This document shows, piece after piece, positions 13,728 to 20,640 of a DNA stretch of 35,628 bases. Source of the stretch: Fibrobacter sp. UBA4309 (GTDB lineage: Bacteria > Fibrobacterota > Fibrobacteria > Fibrobacterales > Fibrobacteraceae). The position numbers were made by a program, and so were the translations under genes. The first letter of the stretch is position 1, and every line of letters starts with the position of its first letter. The notes beneath the pieces were generated by a model that made no database searches, was not told where the DNA came from, and saw only the letters and a program-made list of their open reading frames with translations. The DNA is taken from positions 1 to 35,628 of the forward strand of contig NZ_DGUN01000038.1 of NCBI RefSeq assembly GCF_002395745.1, read 5' to 3'.

Positions 13728-15034
13728 CAAACGCCCATCGCGAGGCCGCCAATCTGGCGGGCCAGATAGGTCGCGTAGTTGTCCGTCATGCCGCTCACAA
13801 AGTCGAGCACCTGGTGGTAGGCCTCGGCAGCAGATACGCTCTGCCCGATTTTCGCCTGGCCAATCAGGCGCACAATGCGGTCGGCGCGGTAGGAATTCTT
13901 GCCGTTCAGGCGGTAATCGTACACGCCGTTGATGAACGCATCGAGCACGGTGGCAAGCGTCGTGTAGCTACCCACTTCCAGTTCCGTCTTACGGCGGTCC
14001 GGGTAGATGCGCTCCACGCCAAGGCGCTTCGCGATGCGGATTCCCCACATCACGTCGGACTTGGAGAGGTCTATCAGGTGCTTGGAAAGCTTGCCCTCCA
14101 TGATTTCTTCGTAATGGTTCACGAATACGACCGCCACGTCGTCAATCAGGTTCTGGATAGCCTTGCCGCGGATGCTGCTGAGAAAGTCGCGGAAGTTGCG
14201 TCCGTTCTCCTCGTATTCCTTGTCGATGTTCACTTCGGGCCCGCAAAGGTAGATGAACATGTCGCGCACGTCGGCAAAAGAAAGGATACCGAGTTCGATG
14301 GCATCTTCCACATCGAGGATGGAATAGCATATATCGTCGGCCGCTTCCATCAGGTACACGAGCGGATGGCGCACCCACTTGCCGCTGTCGATTTGCGGGA
14401 GTCCTAGCGTCTCCGCGGTAATGCCGTAGAGGTCCGATTCCGTCGAGAACAGGCTCGTCGGGCAGCCGTACTTGGCGATTTGCGGGTACTTCATCATCGA
14501 GCCGATGGTCGCGTACGTAAGGCGCATGCCGCCGTCAAGGAAGTGGTATTCCAGCTTGCTCAAGATGCGGTGCCCTTGGGCGTTGCCGTCAAAATTCTCG
14601 AAGTCGGCCATTTCCTTGTCGTTCAATCCGGCAAGGGGCGCACTACTGCGGTTCTTGCGGAACCACTCGCGGATGGCCGCCTCCCCCGCATGGCCAAAAG
14701 GCGGATTGCCGATGTCATGTGCGAGGCACGCCGACTGCACGATGGTACCGAACTGATATTCGTTGATGTATTTGGGGAGGTATTTCTTGATGAGGTGAAA
14801 AACCGTAATCGCAAGGCTTCGACCCACGCTCGAGACTTCGATGCTGTGCGTGAGGCGGCTGTGGACATGGTCGTTCACCGAGAAGGGATGTACCTGAGTC
14901 TTGCGGCCCAGGCGGCGAAAAGCGGTAGAAAAGACAATGCGGTCGTAATCGCGATGGTAATCGGAGCGGTTCGGGTCGCGATCGGCAGGATGGCCGTACC
15001 GCGTCGCCGACAAAAGAGTTTCCCAGTTGAGCAT
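13727..15034 (-). CDS. dgt: Deoxyguanosinetriphosphate triphosphohydrolase-like protein
   Basis: 435 residues from ATG 15034, chosen over an earlier in-frame start because a TATATT box (15046-15041) lies inside that extension. HD-domain metal ligands are visible: RLTHSIEVSSVGRSL, CLAHDIGNPPFGHAGE and MEAADDICYSILDVEDA. The start DRNDSDYHRDYDRI-like region and FRRLGRKTQVHPF are typical of Dgt. These enzymes cleave dNTPs to deoxynucleoside and triphosphate. Coupled to a HAD phosphatase downstream and divergent from an rluA-type gene. No Shine-Dalgarno. Confidence 0.92.
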   Translation of the reverse strand: MLNWETLLSATRYGHPADRDPNRSDYHRDYDRIVFSTAFRRLGRKTQVHPFSVNDHVHSRLTHSIEVSSVGRSLAITVFHLIKKYLPKYINEYQFGTIVQSACLAHDIGNPPFGHAGEAAIREWFRKNRSSAPLAGLNDKEMADFENFDGNAQGHRILSKLEYHFLDGGMRLTYATIGSMMKYPQIAKYGCPTSLFSTESDLYGITAETLGLPQIDSGKWVRHPLVYLMEAADDICYSILDVEDAIELGILSFADVRDMFIYLCGPEVNIDKEYEENGRNFRDFLSSIRGKAIQNLIDDVAVVFVNHYEEIMEGKLSKHLIDLSKSDVMWGIRIAKRLGVERIYPDRRKTELEVGSYTTLATVLDAFINGVYDYRLNGKNSYRADRIVRLIGQAKIGQSVSAAEAYHQVLDFVSGMTDNYATYLARQIGGLAMGV

Positions 15035-15040
15035 GCGGTA

Positions 15041-15046
15041 AATATA
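15041..15046 (-). promoter_or_regulatory. -10 box of dgt
   Basis: TATATT on the minus strand, 6 nt before the ATG at 15034. Suggests a leaderless mRNA. Confidence 0.5.
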
Positions 15047-15106
15047 AAAATTTTGCAAGGCGAAAGAAGCGACAAACTTGTTTGGCATTTCCGAGCCTCA
15101 GAGAAT

Positions 15107-15135
15107 TTGGAGCGAAACTCAAAAATTTCTATCTT
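15107..15135 (+). promoter_or_regulatory. Promoter of rluA-type gene
   Basis: TTGGAG (15107-15112), 17 nt, TATCTT (15130-15135), which ends 7 nt before the ATG at 15143. No Shine-Dalgarno. Confidence 0.55.
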
Positions 15136-15142
15136 TTCCCCC

Positions 15143-16165
15143 ATGATTACACGCGTCATCGACAGAAACTTCGCCAATATGCGCCTGGACAGGTTCCTCC
15201 GCAAGGCGTTTCCCGACGAGTCCTTGTCGGTGTTCTTCGCCATCATCCGCAAGAAAAAAGTACGCGTGAACGGAGTCGTCGGCAAGGCGAACCAGATGCT
15301 CGCCGAAGGCGACACCGTCTGCATTTACGAGAACCTGAAGAGTGTAGAGAATTCGGAAAACGCGACACAGAATACTGAATTCAGCAGCACCCTCAAAGGC
15401 GGTTGGAAAAAGGCCTCCACTTCTGCCGAAAAAACTTCCAGCTGGGGAGCCAAGGAACTCGACATCGTCATCCAGACCGAAGATTACGTTGTCGTAAACA
15501 AGCCTTCGGGACTCGCGAGTCAGCCCGGCTCGGGGACGCGTCCCGGCGAAAGCCTCGTGGAATACCTCTGGGAATGGGGCAAGCGCGAAGGCCTGGATTT
15601 CAAGCCCACAATCGCCCACCGCCTCGACCAGGATACTTCCGGCATGATCATCGCCGCCCTCCATGGCGATACGCTCCGCGACTTCACGCGCATGATCCGC
15701 GAACACAAGGTCGACAAGTTCTATTTCGCGCTCGTCAAGGGCAACCTCAAGCAGGACCGAGGCACCATCAACGAATCGCTCACGCGAACGGACAGCGCCA
15801 AGGGAAGCAAGATGAAGGTCGGCGAAACCGGCAAGGATGCCCAGACGGCCATCACCCACTACCGCGTCAAGCAGCACTACGAAGGCTACGACCTCGTAAA
15901 AATCAAACTCGAGACGGGCCGCATGCACCAGATTCGCGCCCACTTCGCCAGCATCGGGCATCCGCTGCTGGGCGACACCCGCTACGGGGACTTCGCGCTC
16001 AACCGCGAAGCCAAGAAGGAATTCGGCCTGAACAGGCTCTTTTTGCACAGCTGCCGCCTGGAATTCGTATGGAACGGCGACCGCAAGGTTCTCGACTGCC
16101 CGCTTCCCAAGGAACTGCAGGCCGTCATCAAGCAACTGAAACCGATCAGACAAGGATACAAGTAA
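15143..16165 (+). CDS. RluA-family pseudouridine synthase with S4 domain
   Basis: 340 residues from ATG 15143; the frame is open further upstream but that part lies antisense to dgt. An S4 RNA-binding domain (about 10-60: MRLDRFLRKAFPDESLS, IRKKKVRVNG) is followed by a Lys/Ser-rich linker and the catalytic domain with IAHRLDQDTSGMII, where Asp of HRLD is the catalytic residue. Later KFYFALVKGNL, ETGRMHQIRAHFASIGHPLLGD match RluC/RluD. The enzyme isomerises uridines, usually in 23S rRNA. RluC versus RluD versus another paralogue cannot be settled by eye. A lipoprotein gene follows after 16 nt. Confidence 0.92.
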   Translation: MITRVIDRNFANMRLDRFLRKAFPDESLSVFFAIIRKKKVRVNGVVGKANQMLAEGDTVCIYENLKSVENSENATQNTEFSSTLKGGWKKASTSAEKTSSWGAKELDIVIQTEDYVVVNKPSGLASQPGSGTRPGESLVEYLWEWGKREGLDFKPTIAHRLDQDTSGMIIAALHGDTLRDFTRMIREHKVDKFYFALVKGNLKQDRGTINESLTRTDSAKGSKMKVGETGKDAQTAITHYRVKQHYEGYDLVKIKLETGRMHQIRAHFASIGHPLLGDTRYGDFALNREAKKEFGLNRLFLHSCRLEFVWNGDRKVLDCPLPKELQAVIKQLKPIRQGYK

Positions 16166-16181
16166 CAATCAGGAGAACAAC

Positions 16182-16661
16182 ATGTTCAAGGTAATTCTCT
16201 TTATTTCTTCGTGTGCATTACTAGCCGCATGCGCCCAGTCTCTTTCTGTCGCGAACAAGGAAACTTTCGACGCGCCTAAGACAGGGGTCATCGGGGTATT
16301 CCGTCAACCTGTCGGATTTTGCAGCGGAGGATACCAGCAGCAAATGGTTCTCGGTGGTGAAAAGATCATAGTAAAACCGACATGGACTTCCGCCCAAGAC
16401 AACCTTTTCTCCGCCTATGTCAATCCGGGAAAAGCGGATTTCACGTCTTACCACTACGCCTGCGGATACACGTCAACGACATTGACCGCCAAGGAAAGCC
16501 ATGGTCTTGTCGTCCCCGAAAAAGGATTCTGCAAAATCGCGATATCATTCTTGAAAGGCGACGAACAGTTTTCACAGAACGATTCCCTGTTGCAGGCAAT
16601 ATTCTCAAAAGAAAATGTCGCCATTCCGTTCAATGATATACCTTACTGCGAAACATACTAA
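16182..16661 (+). CDS. Small lipoprotein of unknown function
   Basis: 159 residues. Signal peptide with lipobox (CALLAAC, Cys about 17), then a compact, probably beta-rich domain with four more Cys. No family recognised. AGGAGA ends 6 nt before the ATG. It lies 16 nt after the rluA-type gene and 12 nt before a DUF975-like membrane protein, so the three are probably one transcript. Partnership with the membrane protein is possible but only suggested by position. Confidence 0.75.
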   Translation: MFKVILFISSCALLAACAQSLSVANKETFDAPKTGVIGVFRQPVGFCSGGYQQQMVLGGEKIIVKPTWTSAQDNLFSAYVNPGKADFTSYHYACGYTSTTLTAKESHGLVVPEKGFCKIAISFLKGDEQFSQNDSLLQAIFSKENVAIPFNDIPYCETY

Positions 16662-16673
16662 GAAGGTTTTTCA

Positions 16674-17438
16674 ATGATAGAGAACAGCAAGATCATGGGC
16701 ATGGCCAGCCACGCCCTCAAGGGATTCCGGCTCAATGCGGCGGGAACTTCTGTCTTTTGGGGAATCCTTATCGCGGTGTCAGCCTTTTCGATCAACCTCG
16801 CGAGCATCCTTTTCATGGACAGTAACGAGAACTCTTCCAGAAACTACCTGGTCAGCTTCACCGCCGAAATGGTCCAGTCGATTGCCGTGCACATGTTCAT
16901 CATCGGCTTTTACGCCTATTTCTACGGCATCTACAAGCAGAAAGTCGCCTCCTTCAAAAAGCTTTTCATCGGATTCAAGAATTTTTCCCGGAATGCCGTA
17001 GTCCTGATTATCGGGGCCCTGGTAATGGGATTTCTATCGACAATTGCGGAAGCAACACTGCAATATTGCCTGGACCACTATCCCATTCTAGAAAACATCG
17101 TTTTTTACATCTTTCTTGCAATAGTCTATATTTCCTTTCTATGCCTTGTCGCCTATAAGCTGTACCCCACCTGGCTCGGCCTGATGCTCAAGATGTCGAT
17201 GGACAATTCTACCGAGGCAATCAGCTTGATCAGGGAGACCTACAGCCAGGTTTCGGCGTACAACAACAAATTCGTCGGTCTCTATTTCCGTTTCCTGGGC
17301 TGGAGCATCGTCGGATGCCTTACGTTCGGAATCGGTTTCCTCTGGATTCTCCCCTATCTCACCATGGCGACAGTCATTTTCTTCGACATAATCTTCTATC
17401 CCGAAGATTATGCGGTACCGGAAGACCCCGCCACATAG
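16674..17438 (+). CDS. DUF975-like integral membrane protein
   Basis: 254 residues with about five or six membrane helices (for example VFWGILIAVSAFSINLASIL, VVLIIGALVMGFLSTI, IVFYIFLAIVYISFLCLVAY). The final part (FRFLGWSIVGCLTFGIGFLW, ILPYLTMATVIFF) matches the conserved end of DUF975 membrane proteins, where a GW, a GIG and a PY motif precede the last helix. Starts at ATG 16674 with AAGAAGG upstream. Function of the family is unknown. Last gene of the rluA-lipoprotein-DUF975 group; a GC-rich short dyad plus T run after the stop (about 17442-17457) may weakly terminate. Confidence 0.7.
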   Translation: MIENSKIMGMASHALKGFRLNAAGTSVFWGILIAVSAFSINLASILFMDSNENSSRNYLVSFTAEMVQSIAVHMFIIGFYAYFYGIYKQKVASFKKLFIGFKNFSRNAVVLIIGALVMGFLSTIAEATLQYCLDHYPILENIVFYIFLAIVYISFLCLVAYKLYPTWLGLMLKMSMDNSTEAISLIRETYSQVSAYNNKFVGLYFRFLGWSIVGCLTFGIGFLWILPYLTMATVIFFDIIFYPEDYAVPEDPAT

Positions 17439-17458
17439 CAGACGGGCCCCGTTTTTTC

Positions 17459-17464
17459 TATATT
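17459..17464 (+). promoter_or_regulatory. -10 box of pheT transcription unit
   Basis: TATATT preceded by a T run. The ATG of pheT is 95 nt further on, so this unit has a real leader. Confidence 0.45.
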
Positions 17465-17520
17465 TTCCGCCGAAAATTTAAGCAGGCACGAAATTTGCGC
17501 CACCGCAAGGAACATTTCCA

Positions 17521-17556
17521 ATGGCCCGCCGCAAGCTCCATGCCTCAAAGGATTGA
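17521..17556 (+). CDS. Possible 11-codon leader ORF upstream of pheT
   Basis: ATG 17521 to TGA 17554-17556, encoding MARRKLHASKD, with AAGGAA about 8 nt upstream. It ends 3 nt before the pheT ATG, a spacing that would allow re-initiation. It has no Phe codons, so it is not a classical phe attenuator. May be chance. Confidence 0.25.
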   Translation: MARRKLHASKD

Positions 17557-17559
17557 AAG

Positions 17560-19995
17560 ATGAAAGTTTCTTTGAATTGGCTCAGACGTCACGTTGATCT
17601 TCCGGAATCTGCGGAAGAAGTTGCAAAGGCGCTCACCTCCATCGGCCTCGAAGTCGAAGGCATGGAAGAACCGGGCAAGGTCTACGAAAAACTCGTGGTG
17701 GCGAAGGTGCTCACCTGCGAAGCCCACCCGGACAGCGACCACCTGCACATCACCACCGTGAACGATGGCAAGGAAACGCTCCAGGTCGTGTGCGGCGCCC
17801 CGAACGTAGCCGCGGGCCAGACCGTGGTTCTCGCCCCGATTGGCGCGGAACTCCCGCTCCCCGACGGCGGCACGCTCAAGATGAAGAAGTCCAAGATCCG
17901 CGGTGTGGAAAGTTTCGGCATGATTTGCGCCGAAGACGAAATCGGCCTCAGCGACGACCACGCGGGCATCATGGTCCTGGACGACAGCATTCCGGCCGGC
18001 ACTCCGTTCGTGAGCCTCGGCATGTACGACGTGTGCTATGAACTGAACGTGACCCCGAACCGCCCGGATGCCCTCAGCCACCGCGGTGTCGCCCGCGAAC
18101 TCGCCGCAAAGTTCAACCGCCCGCTCAAGCCGCTCGCCTACACCTTGAACGAGGACGCCGAACCGGCAAGTTCCGCCATCAGCCTCGAAGTGGTTCCCGG
18201 CTGCGGTTGCTCCCGCTACGTGGGCCGCGTCATCAAGGACGTGAAGGTCGAAAAGTCCCCCGCCTGGCTCGCGAAGCTCCTCCACGCCGTAGGCATGAAC
18301 AGCATCAACAACGTCGTCGACATCACGAACTTCATCTTGATGGACGTGGGCCAGCCGCTCCACAGCTTCGACATGGACCAGCTCCACGGCAACAAGATCA
18401 AGGTGCGCCGCGCAGTGAAGGGCGAAAAGATCGAAACGATTGACCACACCGCTCACGAACTCGTCGAAAACGACCTCGTGATTTGCGACGGCGACCGTCC
18501 GGCCTGCGTTGCCGGCGTGATGGGCGGCGTCGAGTCCGAAATCGTCGATGCCACCAAGAACGTGTTCCTCGAGAGCGCCTGGTTCAACCCGACGGTGGTC
18601 CGCAAGCAGGCGAAGCGCCTCTGCATTTCCACGGACTCCAGCTACCGCTTTGAACGCGAAATCGACTTCGCGACCCAGGACGAATACAGCAAGTACGCCT
18701 GCGCCCTCATCCAGGAAGTCGCGGGTGGCCGCATCCTCAAGGGCACTGTCGAATACACCGGCGACGACCACAAGAAAGAAAACAACGTGGTCACGCTCCG
18801 CATCGCACAGGCCGAACGCGTTATCGGCATGAAGCTTGAAATGGCCCAGGTGGAAAAGTTCCTCACGGGCATCGCCCTCGAAGTCGTCTCCAAGACGGCA
18901 GATTCCATCACGTTCAAGATTCCGAGCTTCCGCCCCGACCTCGAACGCGAAGTGGACCTCATCGAAGAAGTCGCCCGCCTCGTCGGGTTCGACAACATCC
19001 CGTACACGCTGCCCTCCTTCAAGATGCAGCCGAACGAGCTCCCGCCGATTGAAGTTCTGAACCGCAAGATTCGCAAGACGCTTTCTGCCATGGGTCTGCA
19101 TGAATGCCTGAGCCTGCGCTTCACGAGCAAGGCCCGCACCGAGGCCCTCTTTGGCCCCGAAAGCGACGACCGCCGCTCCAAGCCCGCACTGCTCCTGAAC
19201 CCGCTTTCCGAAGAGCTGGGCGCCGTGCCCACGAGCCTCCTCCCCAACCTCCTCAAGAGCGTTGCCGAGAACGAGAAGAACCGTCCGGGTTCCGTGCGCC
19301 TGTTCGAAGTGGCCAAGGGCCAGTTCAAGCGCGACCGCAAGGACGTGCGCGACCCGGGCTTCGACGAATCGAACCTCGTCGCCCTCACGATTGCAGGGAA
19401 CTTCGACGTGAACCCGCTCAACGACAAGCCCGCCCAAATTGACTTTGCCGCGTTCAAGGGATTCGTGCAGAGTTTCCTCAAGCGCGTCGGCCTCGTCGTG
19501 GAATTCCGCGTGCCCGCCAAGCCTGAAATCTTCCTGCACCCGGGCAAGCAGACCGAAATCCTCGCCGACGGCGTGGTGCTCGGCACCATGGGCGAACTCC
19601 ACCCCTCCGTGATGGCCGCGAACGACATCAGCTACACCACCTACGTGATGGAACTCGACATGGACAAGATGGAACACGCCACCCACAAGAAGATCGTGTT
19701 CGAAGCCTTCAGCCGCCAGGTGCCGTCTAGCCGCGACATCTCGCTGGAAGTGGCGAAGTCCATGACCCACGAAGACATTGTCGCCCGCATCAAGGGGCTC
19801 AACCCCAAAAACCTCGCGAAGATTACCCTCAAGAGCATCTACGAAGGTGACAAGATCGAAGCCGGCAAGAAGAACATGGTCTACAGCCTCACCTACCAGG
19901 CCATGGACCGCACGCTCACCGACGACGAAGTCAACAAGGCCCACAATAAGCTGCGTGACAAGCTCGTCGCAAACGGCGACATCGCGCTGCGCTAA
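17560..19995 (+). CDS. pheT: Phenylalanine--tRNA ligase beta subunit
   Basis: 811 residues, full length for the bacterial enzyme. Starts MKVSLNWLRRHVDLPESAEE. A tRNA-binding OB fold (about 40-150) contains CEAHPDSDHLHITTVNDG and VVCGAPNVAAGQ. The B3/B4 editing module follows (from CYELNVTPNRPDALSHRG), then B5 with a catalytic-like core, and an anticodon-binding FDX-ACB domain at the end (from about 715, PSSRDISLEVAKSMTHEDIV). It forms the alpha2-beta2 PheRS with PheS, which is not adjacent here. AAAGGA precedes the ATG. Strong terminator downstream. Codon bias is heavy (GC-ending), fitting high expression; it also creates a long antisense frame. Confidence 0.97.
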   Translation: MKVSLNWLRRHVDLPESAEEVAKALTSIGLEVEGMEEPGKVYEKLVVAKVLTCEAHPDSDHLHITTVNDGKETLQVVCGAPNVAAGQTVVLAPIGAELPLPDGGTLKMKKSKIRGVESFGMICAEDEIGLSDDHAGIMVLDDSIPAGTPFVSLGMYDVCYELNVTPNRPDALSHRGVARELAAKFNRPLKPLAYTLNEDAEPASSAISLEVVPGCGCSRYVGRVIKDVKVEKSPAWLAKLLHAVGMNSINNVVDITNFILMDVGQPLHSFDMDQLHGNKIKVRRAVKGEKIETIDHTAHELVENDLVICDGDRPACVAGVMGGVESEIVDATKNVFLESAWFNPTVVRKQAKRLCISTDSSYRFEREIDFATQDEYSKYACALIQEVAGGRILKGTVEYTGDDHKKENNVVTLRIAQAERVIGMKLEMAQVEKFLTGIALEVVSKTADSITFKIPSFRPDLEREVDLIEEVARLVGFDNIPYTLPSFKMQPNELPPIEVLNRKIRKTLSAMGLHECLSLRFTSKARTEALFGPESDDRRSKPALLLNPLSEELGAVPTSLLPNLLKSVAENEKNRPGSVRLFEVAKGQFKRDRKDVRDPGFDESNLVALTIAGNFDVNPLNDKPAQIDFAAFKGFVQSFLKRVGLVVEFRVPAKPEIFLHPGKQTEILADGVVLGTMGELHPSVMAANDISYTTYVMELDMDKMEHATHKKIVFEAFSRQVPSSRDISLEVAKSMTHEDIVARIKGLNPKNLAKITLKSIYEGDKIEAGKKNMVYSLTYQAMDRTLTDDEVNKAHNKLRDKLVANGDIALR

Positions 19996-20018
19996 GTCGC
20001 ATTCTCTATCAAAAATTT

Positions 20019-20056
20019 AAACCGCCGCGGCTCAATACCTCGGCGGTTTCTTTTTT
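20019..20056 (+). terminator. Intrinsic terminator after pheT
   Basis: AAACCGCCG (20019-20027) pairs with CGGCGGTTT (20041-20049), followed by CTTTTTT. Perfect 9-bp stem. Lies between convergent pheT and the TerB-like gene. Confidence 0.85.
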
Positions 20057-20096
20057 CAAAATTTACAGCGTTCTTGCGCCGCAAGCAAACCGGTTC

Positions 20097-20474
20097 TTAT
20101 TCCAGCGCTTCGCGAATCTGCTGGATAAAGTCCATCTCTTCGGGAGAGACGTTGCTTTCGTTGTCGTCTTCGCGCGAGGCGTTGGCGACCTTCAACATGG
20201 ATTCGAGGACCTTGCTCTTGAATTCGGGAGTTTCGCCCTTGAGCGCTTCGACGCAGGCACCGGCACGTTCCTTGGCTGACGAATAGCGGGCATAGGTATC
20301 GTTGAAATCGTCCCAGGAAACATCCGGAGTCAATTCATCATGAATCTGGTCGAGCGTATCGCTTTCAGCTTCGGTCGCCGAAGCGGAACCGGGAAGCAAT
20401 TTTTCGGTCTCGTTTTCGTGATACAGGCATGCCACCTGCCAAGAAAGAATCAAGAGCGCCAAATTCGGATTCAT
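20097..20474 (-). CDS. Small acidic protein, possibly TerB-like
   Basis: 125 residues from ATG 20474 (GAGGT upstream). The N-terminus NPNLALLILSWQVACLYH is a hydrophobic helix; the rest is acidic and all-helical. The end (LESMLKVANASREDDNESN, SPEEMDFIQQIREALE) resembles the acidic EF-hand-like turn and helix of TerB/DUF1232-type four-helix domains, where a D-x-x-x-S-x-E-E pattern occurs. The similarity is loose and no tellurite genes are near. Convergent with pheT, divergent from dnaX. The in-frame upstream extension would run through the heptad repeat and was rejected. Confidence 0.55.
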   Translation of the reverse strand: MNPNLALLILSWQVACLYHENETEKLLPGSASATEAESDTLDQIHDELTPDVSWDDFNDTYARYSSAKERAGACVEALKGETPEFKSKVLESMLKVANASREDDNESNVSPEEMDFIQQIREALE

Positions 20475-20513
20475 CGTGTACCTCGTGGTTTTATTTACAA
20501 ATAATAAAAAAAA

Positions 20514-20615
20514 ATGTGAAATGTGGAATGTGGGATGTAAGGTTACCCATTTTTCATCAGCCATTCGTCATTTCTCATTAGTCATTACACATTTCACACC
20601 ACACACTTCACATTT
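20514..20615. repeat. Degenerate period-7 repeat block A
   Basis: On the plus strand four heptads from 20514 (ATGTGAA, ATGTGGA, ATGTGGG, ATGTAAG). From 20546 to 20615 ten heptads read on the minus strand, most of the form NNATGNN (for example AAATGTG, TAATGAC). The two halves are roughly inverted: AAATGTGAA (20512-20520) matches TTCACATTT (20607-20615). Contains the core GGGATGTAAGG at 20532-20542. Confidence 0.7.
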
Positions 20616-20627
20616 CTGACTTTTTAC

Positions 20628-20633
20628 TACATT
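20628..20633 (+). promoter_or_regulatory. -10 box of dnaX
   Basis: TACATT ending 7 nt before the ATG at 20641; possible -35 TTCACA at 20607-20612 (15 nt). No Shine-Dalgarno. Confidence 0.4.
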
Positions 20634-20640
20634 TAAAGTC

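Noticed and set aside
14480..15142. In-frame upstream extension of the rluA-type gene
   Set aside because: It runs antisense to dgt and through the rluA-type promoter; the S4 domain starts right after ATG 15143.
17545..19944. 799-codon open frame antisense to pheT
   Set aside because: Composition is His/Val/Asp/Gly-rich without motifs, as expected from the mirror of GC-ending codons; pheT motifs on the plus strand are unambiguous.
20475..20564. Longer N-terminus for the TerB-like gene
   Set aside because: The extension translates the heptad repeat; ATG 20474 has GAGGT upstream.
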